Positions 51,838 through 61,461 of a stretch of 64,000 nucleotides of DNA are shown here, in pieces; the first letter of the stretch is position 1, and every line of letters starts with the position of its first letter. Location of the stretch: positions 124,001 through 188,000 of the forward strand of contig NZ_RMVE01000006.1 of NCBI RefSeq assembly GCF_003865345.1. The letters run 5' to 3'. The notes under the pieces are model-generated. The model saw nothing but the letters and a program-made list of their open reading frames with translations, made no database searches and was not told where the DNA came from. The stretch is from Nonlabens xiamenensis (GTDB taxonomy: Bacteria; Bacteroidota; Bacteroidia; Flavobacteriales; Flavobacteriaceae). The position numbers and the translations under genes were made by a program.

Positions 51838-52054
51838 AACTGAATCTCTTTCTAAGGAAGAGCTTCTTGATCAATTCAAGACACGTTATGGCAAACTAGT
51901 TGAAGAAAACAAAGAGCTAAGCGAAAAGATCCGCTCAAATGAGCAAACTGCACTGAAACTGTTGGGTGCAATCGAGACACTAGAATATCTCTCACCTGAG
52001 AAACTTGCTGCAACAACCGAGGTAACTGAGGACATAAATAACTCAGACGAATAG
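51824..52054 (+). CDS. small coiled-coil protein, 76 aa
   Basis: This acidic, helical 76-residue protein (KEELLDQFKTRYGKLVEENKELSEKIRSNEQTALKLLGAIETLEYL) is mostly coiled coil with an acidic tail. GGAG lies 7 bases before ATG 51824, which is within the previous gene. Two consecutive small coiled-coil genes before a long fibre gene resemble assembly partners, but this is inference. Its 3' end contains a CATAAATA late-promoter motif for the fibre gene. Confidence 0.65.
   Translation: MTATKTESLSKEELLDQFKTRYGKLVEENKELSEKIRSNEQTALKLLGAIETLEYLSPEKLAATTEVTEDINNSDE
52033..52040 (+). promoter_or_regulatory. late promoter element
   Basis: CATAAATA (then A) is identical to the element before gp8 and fits NATAAATA. 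It lies in the 3' end of the preceding coding region, 40 bases before ATG 52080 of the fibre gene. Confidence 0.45.
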
Positions 52055-52079
52055 TGTGCTTTGCAAGGATCCTTAAGCA

Positions 52080-55000
52080 ATGGCAAATAGAATACAACTA
52101 AGACGTGATGGTGCTCAGCAGTGGGCAAACATTAACCCGATCCTCGCCCAAGGTGAATTGGGTATTGAAATCGATACGTCTAGACTTAAAATCGGTGACG
52201 GTGTTACTCCGTGGAATAGTCTTCGCTATGAGCGACCACTAGAGACGGAAAGTAATACTGCGAACACTCTTGTAAAGAGAGATGCCGACGGTAATTTTGA
52301 GGCAGGTGCCATTACTGCTTCACTGGTGGGTAACTCCGCTACAGCAACTAGACTAGCAAACGCTAGACAGATCTCCCTTGGTGGTGACATGTCTGGTAGT
52401 GGTACGTTTGATGGATCCGCAAACTTAACCATTACTGCTGAGTTGAATTATCAACCAGGTCTACCACACTATGATCCTAATGATCTAGATGCTCAAGCAC
52501 AATATACTAGATTAACTGTTGACTCTCGTGGTCGTATCGTGGATGGTGACAACCCCACGACTCTTGCTGCGTACGGTATTGCTGACGCTCAAGCTGCAGA
52601 CACAGATCTACAGTCTATTGCAGACATGACCTCTTTCGGTCTGATGTCACGTCAGGCAGAAGGCACTATTACCACTAGGACTATTACAGGTGGTGCAGGT
52701 CGTATCATTGTCAATAATGGTAACGCACAGAGCAGTAACCCATTCATTGACCTTGCTGATACTACAGTTGTTATCGGTTACTACAACCCTACTGGTAACT
52801 TAGATACACCTCTAATTTCAGTTAATCTGCCAGATGACCAAACAGTCAATACAACTGAATTTACAGTTGACAGATATGGTCGTTTGACACAAGCACTTAC
52901 CATTCCTATCGCTACTGCAAAGGAAGGAAGTGAAGATCCAGTATTTGATAACGCAACATCTTACTCAAGAAATGATAAGGTCAAGAACTCAAGTAATCGC
53001 TTGTATCAGGCTATCCTTGATATCAACTCTGGAGGCGGTGAGCCTACACACACCGACACCTCCGACACAGGGTCTTGGAGATATCTGGGAACTGCTGTAA
53101 GTCCACAAAAAGGTCTTGCATCATTTAACCAAGAAGATTTCGACGTCACATCGTGGAATCCTGCCTCGCAGTATGAGGGAGGATTTGTTAGCATTGCAGA
53201 GAATGCAGTTGACAATAATCAACTACAAAACAATCGCGTCTCGTTTGCTGACGGAAACACAAAAGAAGATTTTGAGTTAGATAGCGAGTTAACTGCAACT
53301 ACTGGTTATCGAGGTTTTAATTACTTAAATTATGTTAAAGTTAACAATACTTCGGGGTCTCTTTTATTCAGTGCTAATAATACTGGTGACTCTGGTAGTG
53401 GAGAGGTTGATATTAATGTAAGGTCATACTTTAGTGACCCTGACATTACACTCGACGGTGCCGTAAATCAGAAACTAGACAAGACTGGTGACGGTGATCT
53501 TACTTTCCAACACACACAAAACACTGCAAACAATCGCACTCTGTTAATCAATGCGACTAATGCAGGTAGTGGTAATGCACTTATTAACATTACTGCTGAA
53601 AATGATATTACTATCAGTGCCACCAACGTTGCCAACAGAGTCAACGTAGAGGACTTCCATTTCCAAGATAACGTCATTTCGACAACCAACTCAACGTTGA
53701 TTATCGATCCTAATGACGATGATGGTGCAACTGGTCTAGTTAGAGTCCGTGGTGATCTTCAAGTTGACGGCACCACAACTACTGTAAATTCAACTACATT
53801 AACTGTCCAAGATCCTATCATCACACTTGGTGGAGAGGATACTCTTACAACAGATGACAATCTGGATCGTGGTGTAGAATTCAGATATTATGATTCGCAA
53901 GAAAGATTCGGTTTCTTCGGGTGGGACGAGGATTATGCAGACTCTAACATATGGTCTGGCACTGGCGGGTATCGCTTCCTCTACAATGCCACCAACTCGT
54001 CTGAAACATTTACTGGGACTGACGCTGCTATCATTGGTGGTAACCTCAGACTCACAACCAACACAAACTCATCCTCAACCACTACAGGTACGCTAGTCGT
54101 AACTGGTGGTGCAGGTATTTCTGCTAATGTATACATTGGTGGCACACTTGATGTTGCCCAAGATGTAGACATTAATAGTGGAGAGATGACCGTTACTGCA
54201 TCTAACGGTAACATCTATACACAAGGTGACTTGCAGGTAGACAGCAACGTTACTCTTGGCACAGATGCAAACGATACTGTTACTGTAAACTCTGACTCGA
54301 CATTTGAAGATGACGTCAGAATTGTCGGTCCTAATACAGTATTTTCTATCACAGACGGCACTGCCGAAAAATTTGTCATCGATAGTGACAACGGAAATAT
54401 TCACAGTGATGGCACCCTTGATGTTGATAGTGGTGTTACATTCAACAGCACACTTGATGTAGATGCTGCTGTCACCTTTAACAGCACTCTGGATGTAGAC
54501 GACGATTCAGTATTCCATAATGACATCACTCTTGATACTACTGGTAAGTATTTCAAGATTACTAATGGCACAGATGATAAGTTTACCGTCCTATCTACAA
54601 ACGGTAATACTGACATCAGAGGCACACTTACTGTTGGATCTGCTGTAACATTTGAGAATAATCTACAAGTAGATGGAAACATTACACTCGGTAATGCTTC
54701 TACTGATATTCTTACTATCAACAGTGACACAACAATCACAGATAATCTTACAGTTAATCAAGCGGTAGATTTTGATTCTACTCTTAATGTAGATCAGGCA
54801 GTTGATTTCAACTCAACTCTTACAGTTGATGGCACAACTACGATCTATGATTCTGTAATCATTCAGTCTGATAACGAAGTATTTAATATCAACAATGCAT
54901 CTGGTCAAATCCAATTTGCAGTTGATAGCGACAATGGTAATACAATAATTGGTCGTGTTGGTCAGGGCACAGGTACACTGACTGTCCACGGTGACGCAAC

Positions 55001-58000
55001 TTTCAACGACAATACACAGTTTACTGACAACGTAACTATCGGTAATGCAAACACCGATACTCTTACAGTCAATAGCAACACAACTCTAACTGACGACGTT
55101 AGAATTAATGGGTCACTAATTGTTGACACGAATGCTACAATAGAAGGTAACCTGACTGTTAACGGCACAACAAGCACAGTTAACTCTACTGTTGTAACGT
55201 TAGACGATCCTATTATCACTTTAGGTGGTGACACTGCTCCTAGCACTAATGATGCTAAGGATCGTGGTGTTGAGTTTAGGTATTACGATTCACAAGCAAG
55301 ACTAGGATTCTTTGGTTGGGATAACTCTGCAGGAAGATATGCACTTTATCATGCTGCTACTAATTCTTCAGAGGCATTCGCAGGCACAAGATCTGGTCTA
55401 GATGCAGGATCATTAAAACTATTTGATACAACAAATGCGACAAACTCTGCTACTGGGACTCTCATCGTTGGGGGCGGTGTTGGTATTGGATTGGATCTCT
55501 ACGTTGGAGACGATCTCGTCGTCACAGACGATGGATCATTTGGTGGAGATGTCAGTATCACTGGCACGCTCGATGTAACCAATGACTTTGCAGTAAACAC
55601 TACTAAGTTTACTGTTGCGTCTTCCACAGGTAACACCGTTGTCCAAGGCACATTACAAGTTGATGGAAACACAACTATTGGTAATGCTTCTGGGGACGCA
55701 CATGTAATTACTGGTGGAGTCACATTCAACCAAGCGATTATCTCAACAGACATCACTGCCGATAACATTAAGATCGGTGTTGATGGATCTAGTGAAATCT
55801 CTACTACTTCTGGAAATCTAATTTTAGATTCAGATGGTGGCACAGTTAATATCACAGATAATGCTGACGTAGATGGAAACTTAAATGTTGACGGCAATAC
55901 TCAAATCGATGGCACTCTTACTGTTGATGGCAATGCTACTATTGGCAACCAGTCAGGAGATAACCACACCGTTACTGGCACGGTTACATTTAACCAAGCA
56001 ATCACCAGTACAGACATCACCGCCGACGCCATCAAGATCGGGGTCGATGCTGACAATGAGATTAGTACCACAACTGGTAACCTTGTCCTAGATTCTGCTG
56101 ATGGTAAAGTCCATATCACAGACAATGCTGAGGTAGATGGTAACTTACAAGTTGATGGTAATTCAACATTAGGTGATGGAAGCAGCGACACATTAACTGT
56201 CAATGCAACATCTACATTTAATGCTCCGATCACATCTACAGACATCACTGCTGATAACATTCAGATCGGTGTTAGTGGATCCTCTGAGATTGATACCGCT
56301 CTAGGTAACTTAACTATTGACTCTGCAACTGGTGAAACCATTGTAGATGACAACTTGACTGTCAATGGCACAGCAGATATCAATCAGTTGACTACAATCA
56401 CTGATGGTTTGGTAGTCAAGGCAGATAATAAGCAAGTAAGAATTCAGACCGCAGGTGGTCTAGACAAAGTTACTATTGATACTGACAATGGTAATACAGA
56501 TATTCAAGGCACACTTAATGTAGAGGGTGCCACAACTATTGACGATACTTTCAATGTCACTCAAGCAACTGATCTTGATAGCACTCTAAACGTAGATGGT
56601 GCAGCGACATTCCAAGATAACGTTACAATTAACGCTGATAATAAGTCATTCATTATCCAGAATAATTCTGGTGTAGATAAGTTTACAGTAGATACAGATA
56701 ACGGAAACACAGTAACTCAGGGTAACCTAACTGTTACAGGCACAACAACTCTTGTTGATAACATTACTGCACAGGCAAGATTGGATCTCACTAAGAATGA
56801 GAATCCTACATCTCTGACTGGTAATGCACCGTTGATGATTCCTAACGGTGGTATGACTGTTGCAGAGGATGCCTTTATTGGTCAGACTCTAAAACTAGGA
56901 CCTAACGCTGCTGAGACAATCACTCTTGTAGGTGCTACTGGTAACGCAACTATCGGAGGCACATTGGGTGTCACTGGTATCACTACTCTTACTACTCTAA
57001 ACTTAGGAAGTATCACATCTACTGGTGCTGCAAACATCGGTGGTAGTTTGATTATCAACACCGATAAGTTTACGGTTTCATCTACAACTGGTAACACTGA
57101 CATTGCAGGCACATTGAATGTCGATGGTCGTGTGATTATTGATGACACCTTGAATGTTACACAGGGTGTTGACTTTGACAGCACAATGAATGTAGATGGT
57201 AATTCCACATTCAATGGCACGATTACTCAGAATAGCACTTCACTCTTCAAAGATGATGTTGTTTTAAGAGGATCTACCAAGACACTTAAGTTGCAAAATG
57301 GTAGTGGCACAACTAAAGTTGAGTTACAATCTACTTCTGGTAACGTTACTGCAGCAGGTCTTACAACCACTAACTCACTTGAGGTCGTAACTAACACCTC
57401 CATCGGAGGCACACTTGGTGTAACAGGACAGATCACTGGTGATGTAACTGGTGACCTAACAGGTACTGCTGACAAGGCAAACCTTGCTGACATCACAGAT
57501 ACCACAACATCTAACCTTACATACTTCCCAACATTCGTATCTACAAATAACGGATACACTGAATTACGCACAGACTCTACTAACCTTACATATAACCCAT
57601 CTACAAACAGACTAACTGTTGAAAACTTCAGATCAACCACTGACTTTGAAGTCCAAGGTAACTTGAATATCACAGGTAATATTACCTTCGGTCAGTCACA
57701 GGTTGGTAGTATTGCAAACCATGACACTGATGCACTTACTGAAGGGTCAACTAACCTTTACTTCACAAACGAAAGAGTTGACGACAGAGTTAATGATCTG
57801 ATCACTGGTGGCACAGGTATTACTGCAACATACGATGATGCAGGTAACATTCTAACCTTGAGTGCTACACAGGCAGACATCAATACTGACAACATCACAG
57901 AGGGATCCACTAACCTCTTTACCACTGCTGCACGATCAAGGACACACTTTACCTACGGAACGGGTATCGAGTTGTCTGGCAGTGGTCAGTTGTCAGTTAC

Positions 58001-58985
58001 ACAAGCAGACATCAATACTGATAATGTTACTGAGGGATCTACAAATCTCTTTATCACTGCTGCTCGCACTAGAGGACATCTAAGTGCAAGTGGTGATCTG
58101 TCATATAACAGTAGCACAGGTGACTTTAGTGTAACTACATTTAAGACTGCTGATGCTCGTGGATCAGTCAGTGCAAGTGGTGATCTTTCTTACAACTCAT
58201 CAACTGGTGTATTCTCATATACTCAGTCTGATACTGACGGTGTTAGCGAAGGATCTACTAATCTTTACTTTACTAATGCTCGTGCAGATGCAAGAGTTAA
58301 CCTACAGACAGGTGCTAACCTAGACCTTTCTTCTAAGGACACTGGGGATCTTGCTGAAGGATCTAACCTTTACTACACAGATGCAAGAGCAGATACAAGA
58401 ATTAATTTACAGACAGGTGCAAATCTTGATCTCTCATCTAAGGACACAGGCGATCTTGCTGAAGGATCTAACCTCTACTATACAGACGCAAGGGCAGACG
58501 CTCGCGTTACAGCAGGTATCACTGGAAAACTTGATGCTTCTGCAGTCAGTACATTTGGTGGCACCCTCATTGATGATGCTGACGCTGCTGCAGCAAGGAC
58601 AACCCTTGGACTGGCAACTGTAGCATCTACAGGTGCATATGGTGATCTATCTGGCACACCTTCTCTTGGTGCTGTTGCCACATCTAATGATTATGATGAC
58701 CTAAGCAACAAACCTACATTATTCTCTGGTAACTATGCAGACCTAAGTGGTAAACCTACATTATTCTCTGGTGATTATGATGACCTAACCAACAAACCTA
58801 CATTGGGTACTGCTGCTGCAACCGCAGCAACTGCATATGCAACTGCTGCACAGGGATCTAAGGCAGACGCTAACGATACTGACATAGATGACATCTATAC
58901 TCAGTTGGTTGCGATTGGTAATGACAACTCTATCACTACAGTCGCACAACTTAAGACTGCATTACTCGCACTAGCAAGAAGTTAA
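52080..58985 (+). CDS. tail fibre protein, 2301 aa
   Basis: Residues 1-55 (IQLRRDGAQQWANINPILAQ, GELGIEIDTSRLKIGDG, PWNSLRY) match the N-terminal domain of the phage Mtd tropism protein, a fibre attachment domain. The shaft is made of repeats: LQVDGNxTxGNASxDxLTVN units; two copies of a DPIITLGG ... RGVEFRYYDSQxRxGFFGWD domain (about 561-698 and 1024-1150); TFNQAIxSTDITADxIKIGV units (about 1215-1400); EGSTNLYFTNxRxDxRV units (about 1890-2140); and DYDDLxNKPTLFSG units (about 2200-2245). No C-terminal chaperone domain is evident. It should bind host receptors. AAGGATCCTT, a perfect palindrome, precedes the ATG. Confidence 0.85.
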   Translation: MANRIQLRRDGAQQWANINPILAQGELGIEIDTSRLKIGDGVTPWNSLRYERPLETESNTANTLVKRDADGNFEAGAITASLVGNSATATRLANARQISLGGDMSGSGTFDGSANLTITAELNYQPGLPHYDPNDLDAQAQYTRLTVDSRGRIVDGDNPTTLAAYGIADAQAADTDLQSIADMTSFGLMSRQAEGTITTRTITGGAGRIIVNNGNAQSSNPFIDLADTTVVIGYYNPTGNLDTPLISVNLPDDQTVNTTEFTVDRYGRLTQALTIPIATAKEGSEDPVFDNATSYSRNDKVKNSSNRLYQAILDINSGGGEPTHTDTSDTGSWRYLGTAVSPQKGLASFNQEDFDVTSWNPASQYEGGFVSIAENAVDNNQLQNNRVSFADGNTKEDFELDSELTATTGYRGFNYLNYVKVNNTSGSLLFSANNTGDSGSGEVDINVRSYFSDPDITLDGAVNQKLDKTGDGDLTFQHTQNTANNRTLLINATNAGSGNALINITAENDITISATNVANRVNVEDFHFQDNVISTTNSTLIIDPNDDDGATGLVRVRGDLQVDGTTTTVNSTTLTVQDPIITLGGEDTLTTDDNLDRGVEFRYYDSQERFGFFGWDEDYADSNIWSGTGGYRFLYNATNSSETFTGTDAAIIGGNLRLTTNTNSSSTTTGTLVVTGGAGISANVYIGGTLDVAQDVDINSGEMTVTASNGNIYTQGDLQVDSNVTLGTDANDTVTVNSDSTFEDDVRIVGPNTVFSITDGTAEKFVIDSDNGNIHSDGTLDVDSGVTFNSTLDVDAAVTFNSTLDVDDDSVFHNDITLDTTGKYFKITNGTDDKFTVLSTNGNTDIRGTLTVGSAVTFENNLQVDGNITLGNASTDILTINSDTTITDNLTVNQAVDFDSTLNVDQAVDFNSTLTVDGTTTIYDSVIIQSDNEVFNINNASGQIQFAVDSDNGNTIIGRVGQGTGTLTVHGDATFNDNTQFTDNVTIGNANTDTLTVNSNTTLTDDVRINGSLIVDTNATIEGNLTVNGTTSTVNSTVVTLDDPIITLGGDTAPSTNDAKDRGVEFRYYDSQARLGFFGWDNSAGRYALYHAATNSSEAFAGTRSGLDAGSLKLFDTTNATNSATGTLIVGGGVGIGLDLYVGDDLVVTDDGSFGGDVSITGTLDVTNDFAVNTTKFTVASSTGNTVVQGTLQVDGNTTIGNASGDAHVITGGVTFNQAIISTDITADNIKIGVDGSSEISTTSGNLILDSDGGTVNITDNADVDGNLNVDGNTQIDGTLTVDGNATIGNQSGDNHTVTGTVTFNQAITSTDITADAIKIGVDADNEISTTTGNLVLDSADGKVHITDNAEVDGNLQVDGNSTLGDGSSDTLTVNATSTFNAPITSTDITADNIQIGVSGSSEIDTALGNLTIDSATGETIVDDNLTVNGTADINQLTTITDGLVVKADNKQVRIQTAGGLDKVTIDTDNGNTDIQGTLNVEGATTIDDTFNVTQATDLDSTLNVDGAATFQDNVTINADNKSFIIQNNSGVDKFTVDTDNGNTVTQGNLTVTGTTTLVDNITAQARLDLTKNENPTSLTGNAPLMIPNGGMTVAEDAFIGQTLKLGPNAAETITLVGATGNATIGGTLGVTGITTLTTLNLGSITSTGAANIGGSLIINTDKFTVSSTTGNTDIAGTLNVDGRVIIDDTLNVTQGVDFDSTMNVDGNSTFNGTITQNSTSLFKDDVVLRGSTKTLKLQNGSGTTKVELQSTSGNVTAAGLTTTNSLEVVTNTSIGGTLGVTGQITGDVTGDLTGTADKANLADITDTTTSNLTYFPTFVSTNNGYTELRTDSTNLTYNPSTNRLTVENFRSTTDFEVQGNLNITGNITFGQSQVGSIANHDTDALTEGSTNLYFTNERVDDRVNDLITGGTGITATYDDAGNILTLSATQADINTDNITEGSTNLFTTAARSRTHFTYGTGIELSGSGQLSVTQADINTDNVTEGSTNLFITAARTRGHLSASGDLSYNSSTGDFSVTTFKTADARGSVSASGDLSYNSSTGVFSYTQSDTDGVSEGSTNLYFTNARADARVNLQTGANLDLSSKDTGDLAEGSNLYYTDARADTRINLQTGANLDLSSKDTGDLAEGSNLYYTDARADARVTAGITGKLDASAVSTFGGTLIDDADAAAARTTLGLATVASTGAYGDLSGTPSLGAVATSNDYDDLSNKPTLFSGNYADLSGKPTLFSGDYDDLTNKPTLGTAAATAATAYATAAQGSKADANDTDIDDIYTQLVAIGNDNSITTVAQLKTALLALARS
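53760..55520 (+). repeat. duplicated GVEFRYYDSQ domain in the fibre gene
   Basis: Two copies of about 125-135 residues lie at about 53760-54170 and 55150-55520. Both run VNSTxxTxxDPIITLGG, RGVEFRYYDSQ, GFFGWD, ATNSSExFxGT, then ATGTLxVxGGxGI. The copies differ at many positions, so the duplication is old. Between them are LTVDG/TFNST shaft repeats. Confidence 0.65.
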
Positions 58986-58989
58986 TTAA

Positions 58990-59790
58990 ATGGCACAACC
59001 TAATTCTAAAGCTACTCTCAAAGAATATTGTCTCCGTAGACTGGGTAAACCAGTCTTGGAGATTAACGTGTCTGACGATCAGGTTGATGACGCTATTGAC
59101 TATACCTTACAGAAGTTTCAACAGTATCACTATGATGGTGCTGAGCGTTGCTATCTAAAGCATAAGGTTACACAGGATGTAATTGACAGATCTGAATCTA
59201 ATACAACCTCTACCTCCAAAGCAGGAAACGATTCATGGACAGAGGGTAATGGTTATATTGAAATTCCAGATCATATCCTATCTGTAGAAGGTATCTTCTC
59301 TTTCACAGATAAGGGCACATCAAACATGTTTGATATTAGATATCAGATGCGTTTGAATGACTTGTATGATTTTACATCTACACAGTTTTATCATTACTAT
59401 ATGATACAACAACACCTTTCTACCATTGACTTTTTGTTAGAAGGTATTAAACCAGTAAGATATCATGCAGTGCAAGATAGATTATATCTAGATTTTGACT
59501 GGCCACAGGATGCACAGTTGGATCAGTATATTGTTATCAAAGCATGGAGAGCATTAGATCCTGTAACGTGGACAGAGATATACAATCAGATGTGGGTTAA
59601 AGATTATGCCTCTGCTAAGATTAAGAAACAGTGGGGACAGAATCTAACTAAATTCCAAGGAGTGCAGATGCCAGGTGGTGTCACTCTTAATGGTGAAATG
59701 ATTTACAATGATGCAGTAGAAGAGTTGAAAAATCTAGATGAGCAACTACGCACCACTTGGGAAACACCACCTCTAGACATGATAGGATAA
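58990..59790 (+). CDS. gp13: neck protein gp13
   Basis: The 266-residue protein matches T4 gp13, a head-completion/neck protein. The N-terminus carries KEYCLRRLGKPVLEINVSDDQVDDAIDYTLQKFQQYHYDGAERCYL, equivalent to the T4 [23 protein letters not shown] ... YHFDG stretch. A later WRALDPVTWTEIYNQMWVKDYASAKIKKQWGQNLTKFQGVQMPGG motif is typical. It starts 4 bases after the fibre gene and is one base from gp14. Confidence 0.9.
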   Translation: MAQPNSKATLKEYCLRRLGKPVLEINVSDDQVDDAIDYTLQKFQQYHYDGAERCYLKHKVTQDVIDRSESNTTSTSKAGNDSWTEGNGYIEIPDHILSVEGIFSFTDKGTSNMFDIRYQMRLNDLYDFTSTQFYHYYMIQQHLSTIDFLLEGIKPVRYHAVQDRLYLDFDWPQDAQLDQYIVIKAWRALDPVTWTEIYNQMWVKDYASAKIKKQWGQNLTKFQGVQMPGGVTLNGEMIYNDAVEELKNLDEQLRTTWETPPLDMIG

Positions 59791-59791
59791 C

Positions 59792-60667
59792 ATGGCTACC
59801 AATTCTTTCTTCACACAAGGCACTACAGGAGAGCAAGATCTCGTTGGAAATCTTGTTGTCGAGCAAATTAAGATGTTTGGTAAGGATGTGTATTACATCC
59901 CTAGGACTCTTGTGAAGAATGATTCTGTCTTTGGTGAAGATACATTAAGTCAGTTTAACGGTGCATTTCTTATAGAAGCATACATTGAAGATGCCTCAGG
60001 ATTCCGTGGCGACGGTGATATGTTTAGTAAATTTGGTGTAAGGATATCTGACCAAGTTACTTTTATTATCTCACGCACAAGATTTACAGAAGCAGTGGAT
60101 GATAACGCACAACTAATTGTAGAGGGTAGACCAAATGAAGGTGATCTAATTCACTTTCCTTTAGCAAATAAAACTTTTGAGATCCAATTCGTAGAGCACG
60201 AAGTGCCTTTCTACCAGTTAGGTAAAGTGCACGTTTGGGGATTACGTTGTGAGCTCTTCGAGTACAGCGACGAGGACTTCGATACTGGTGTTGCTGCTGT
60301 AGATGCGATAGAAGTAGACTTCTCTAACGCAGTTACTGTCAACTTTGCAGCAGGTGGTAGTGGTGACTTTACAGTTGGTGAGATCGTTGCAGGTGGCACA
60401 TCTAATGTCACAGCAGAGGTTAAGTCTTGGGATTCATCAAACAGACAACTGCAGGTCTACAACAGATCAGGTATATTTACGATCCCCGAAACTGTTACTG
60501 GCCAGACATCAAGTGCTGCATGGACAACTGCATCCTACAATACAATAAATAATGTGAATAGTGAATTCGATCAGAATTTTGCCTTAGAGACTACTGCTGA
60601 TGGAGTCATTGACTTTACTGAAAGCAATCCATTCGGTGAATTCGGTAACAAAGGGACTACAATCTAA
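59792..60667 (+). CDS. gp14: neck protein gp14
   Basis: The 291-residue protein matches T4 gp14, with VVEQIKMFGKDVYYIPRTLVKNDSVFGED, GDMFSKFGVRISDQVTF, EGDLIHFPLANKTFEIQFVEHEVPFYQLG. With gp13 it builds the collar that connects head and tail. Residues about 175-250 contain an inserted cassette, FTVGEIVAGGTSNVTAEVKSW ... IPETVTGQTSSAAW, of the F-x-x-GE type found in the tail proteins of this genome. The end (NPFGEFGNKG) is typical of gp14. The stop overlaps the next start. Confidence 0.9.
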   Translation: MATNSFFTQGTTGEQDLVGNLVVEQIKMFGKDVYYIPRTLVKNDSVFGEDTLSQFNGAFLIEAYIEDASGFRGDGDMFSKFGVRISDQVTFIISRTRFTEAVDDNAQLIVEGRPNEGDLIHFPLANKTFEIQFVEHEVPFYQLGKVHVWGLRCELFEYSDEDFDTGVAAVDAIEVDFSNAVTVNFAAGGSGDFTVGEIVAGGTSNVTAEVKSWDSSNRQLQVYNRSGIFTIPETVTGQTSSAAWTTASYNTINNVNSEFDQNFALETTADGVIDFTESNPFGEFGNKGTTI

Positions 60668-61461
60668 TGTTAGGCACATACTCATATCACGAAATCTTTA
60701 AGAAGACAGTTGTCGGATTCGGCACACTGTTTAATAACATAGAGCTTCGTCGCACATCTGGATCTAAAACTGAGGTTATGAAAGTGCCTCTTGCTTATGG
60801 TCCTAAACAAAAGTTTCTTGCTCGTCTTGCACAACTAGGAGATCTGACAACAAAGGATAGGACACAGATCACACTACCTAGAATATCATTTGAAATTCAA
60901 GCAATAGCATACGACTCTACAAGAAAATTATCACCTACCTCATACATAAGACATACAACAGGAGATAAAACCAATAAAGGTTTTATGCCAATCCCATATA
61001 ATGTTAACTTTGAGTTGGCGATCCTATCTAAAAACCAAGATGATGCTCTCCAAATCCTAGAGCAGATTCTTCCTCACTTCCAACCTAGTTTCAATATTAC
61101 TATGAATCTAGTTGCTGAGTTGGGAGAAAAGAGAGATTATCCAGTCACACTTTTGAGCGTTGACTACGATGATCAATACGAAGGTGACTATGATACACGT
61201 CGCACATTGATATATACGTTACAGTTTGTCGCAAAGACTTACTTATACGGACCTATCAGCGACAAGTCTGGTGAGCTTATCACTAAGGCGATTGTTGATT
61301 ATGCAACCGATAGTAAGGTTACCGCTCCTAGAGAGGTGCGTTACACAGTTGAGCCTGATCCTGCTAACGCAGATCCAGATGACAACTTCGGATTTAATGA
61401 GCTTTATAGTGAGTTTACAGATGGAAAATCAAGAAACCCAACGACAGGAGCAGACGAGTAA
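60667..61461 (+). CDS. gp15: tail sheath stabilizer and completion protein gp15
   Basis: The 264-residue protein matches T4 gp15, which caps the tail tube and sheath and docks it to the neck. Recognisable parts are a YSYHEIFKKTVVGFGTLFNNIELRR N-terminus, VPLAYGPKQKFLARL, TLPRISFEIQAIAYDSTRKL, and ALQILEQILPHFQPSFNITMNLVAELG. The usual RRTLIYTLQFVAKTYLYGP segment is present. The 3' end overlaps gp16 by 41 bases. Confidence 0.9.
   Translation: MLGTYSYHEIFKKTVVGFGTLFNNIELRRTSGSKTEVMKVPLAYGPKQKFLARLAQLGDLTTKDRTQITLPRISFEIQAIAYDSTRKLSPTSYIRHTTGDKTNKGFMPIPYNVNFELAILSKNQDDALQILEQILPHFQPSFNITMNLVAELGEKRDYPVTLLSVDYDDQYEGDYDTRRTLIYTLQFVAKTYLYGPISDKSGELITKAIVDYATDSKVTAPREVRYTVEPDPANADPDDNFGFNELYSEFTDGKSRNPTTGADE

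Noticed and set aside
61226-61420. Longer N-terminus for gp16 inside gp15
   Set aside because: The extension is a shadow of the gp15 frame, and gp16 proteins begin shortly before the acidic segment that starts at 61421.
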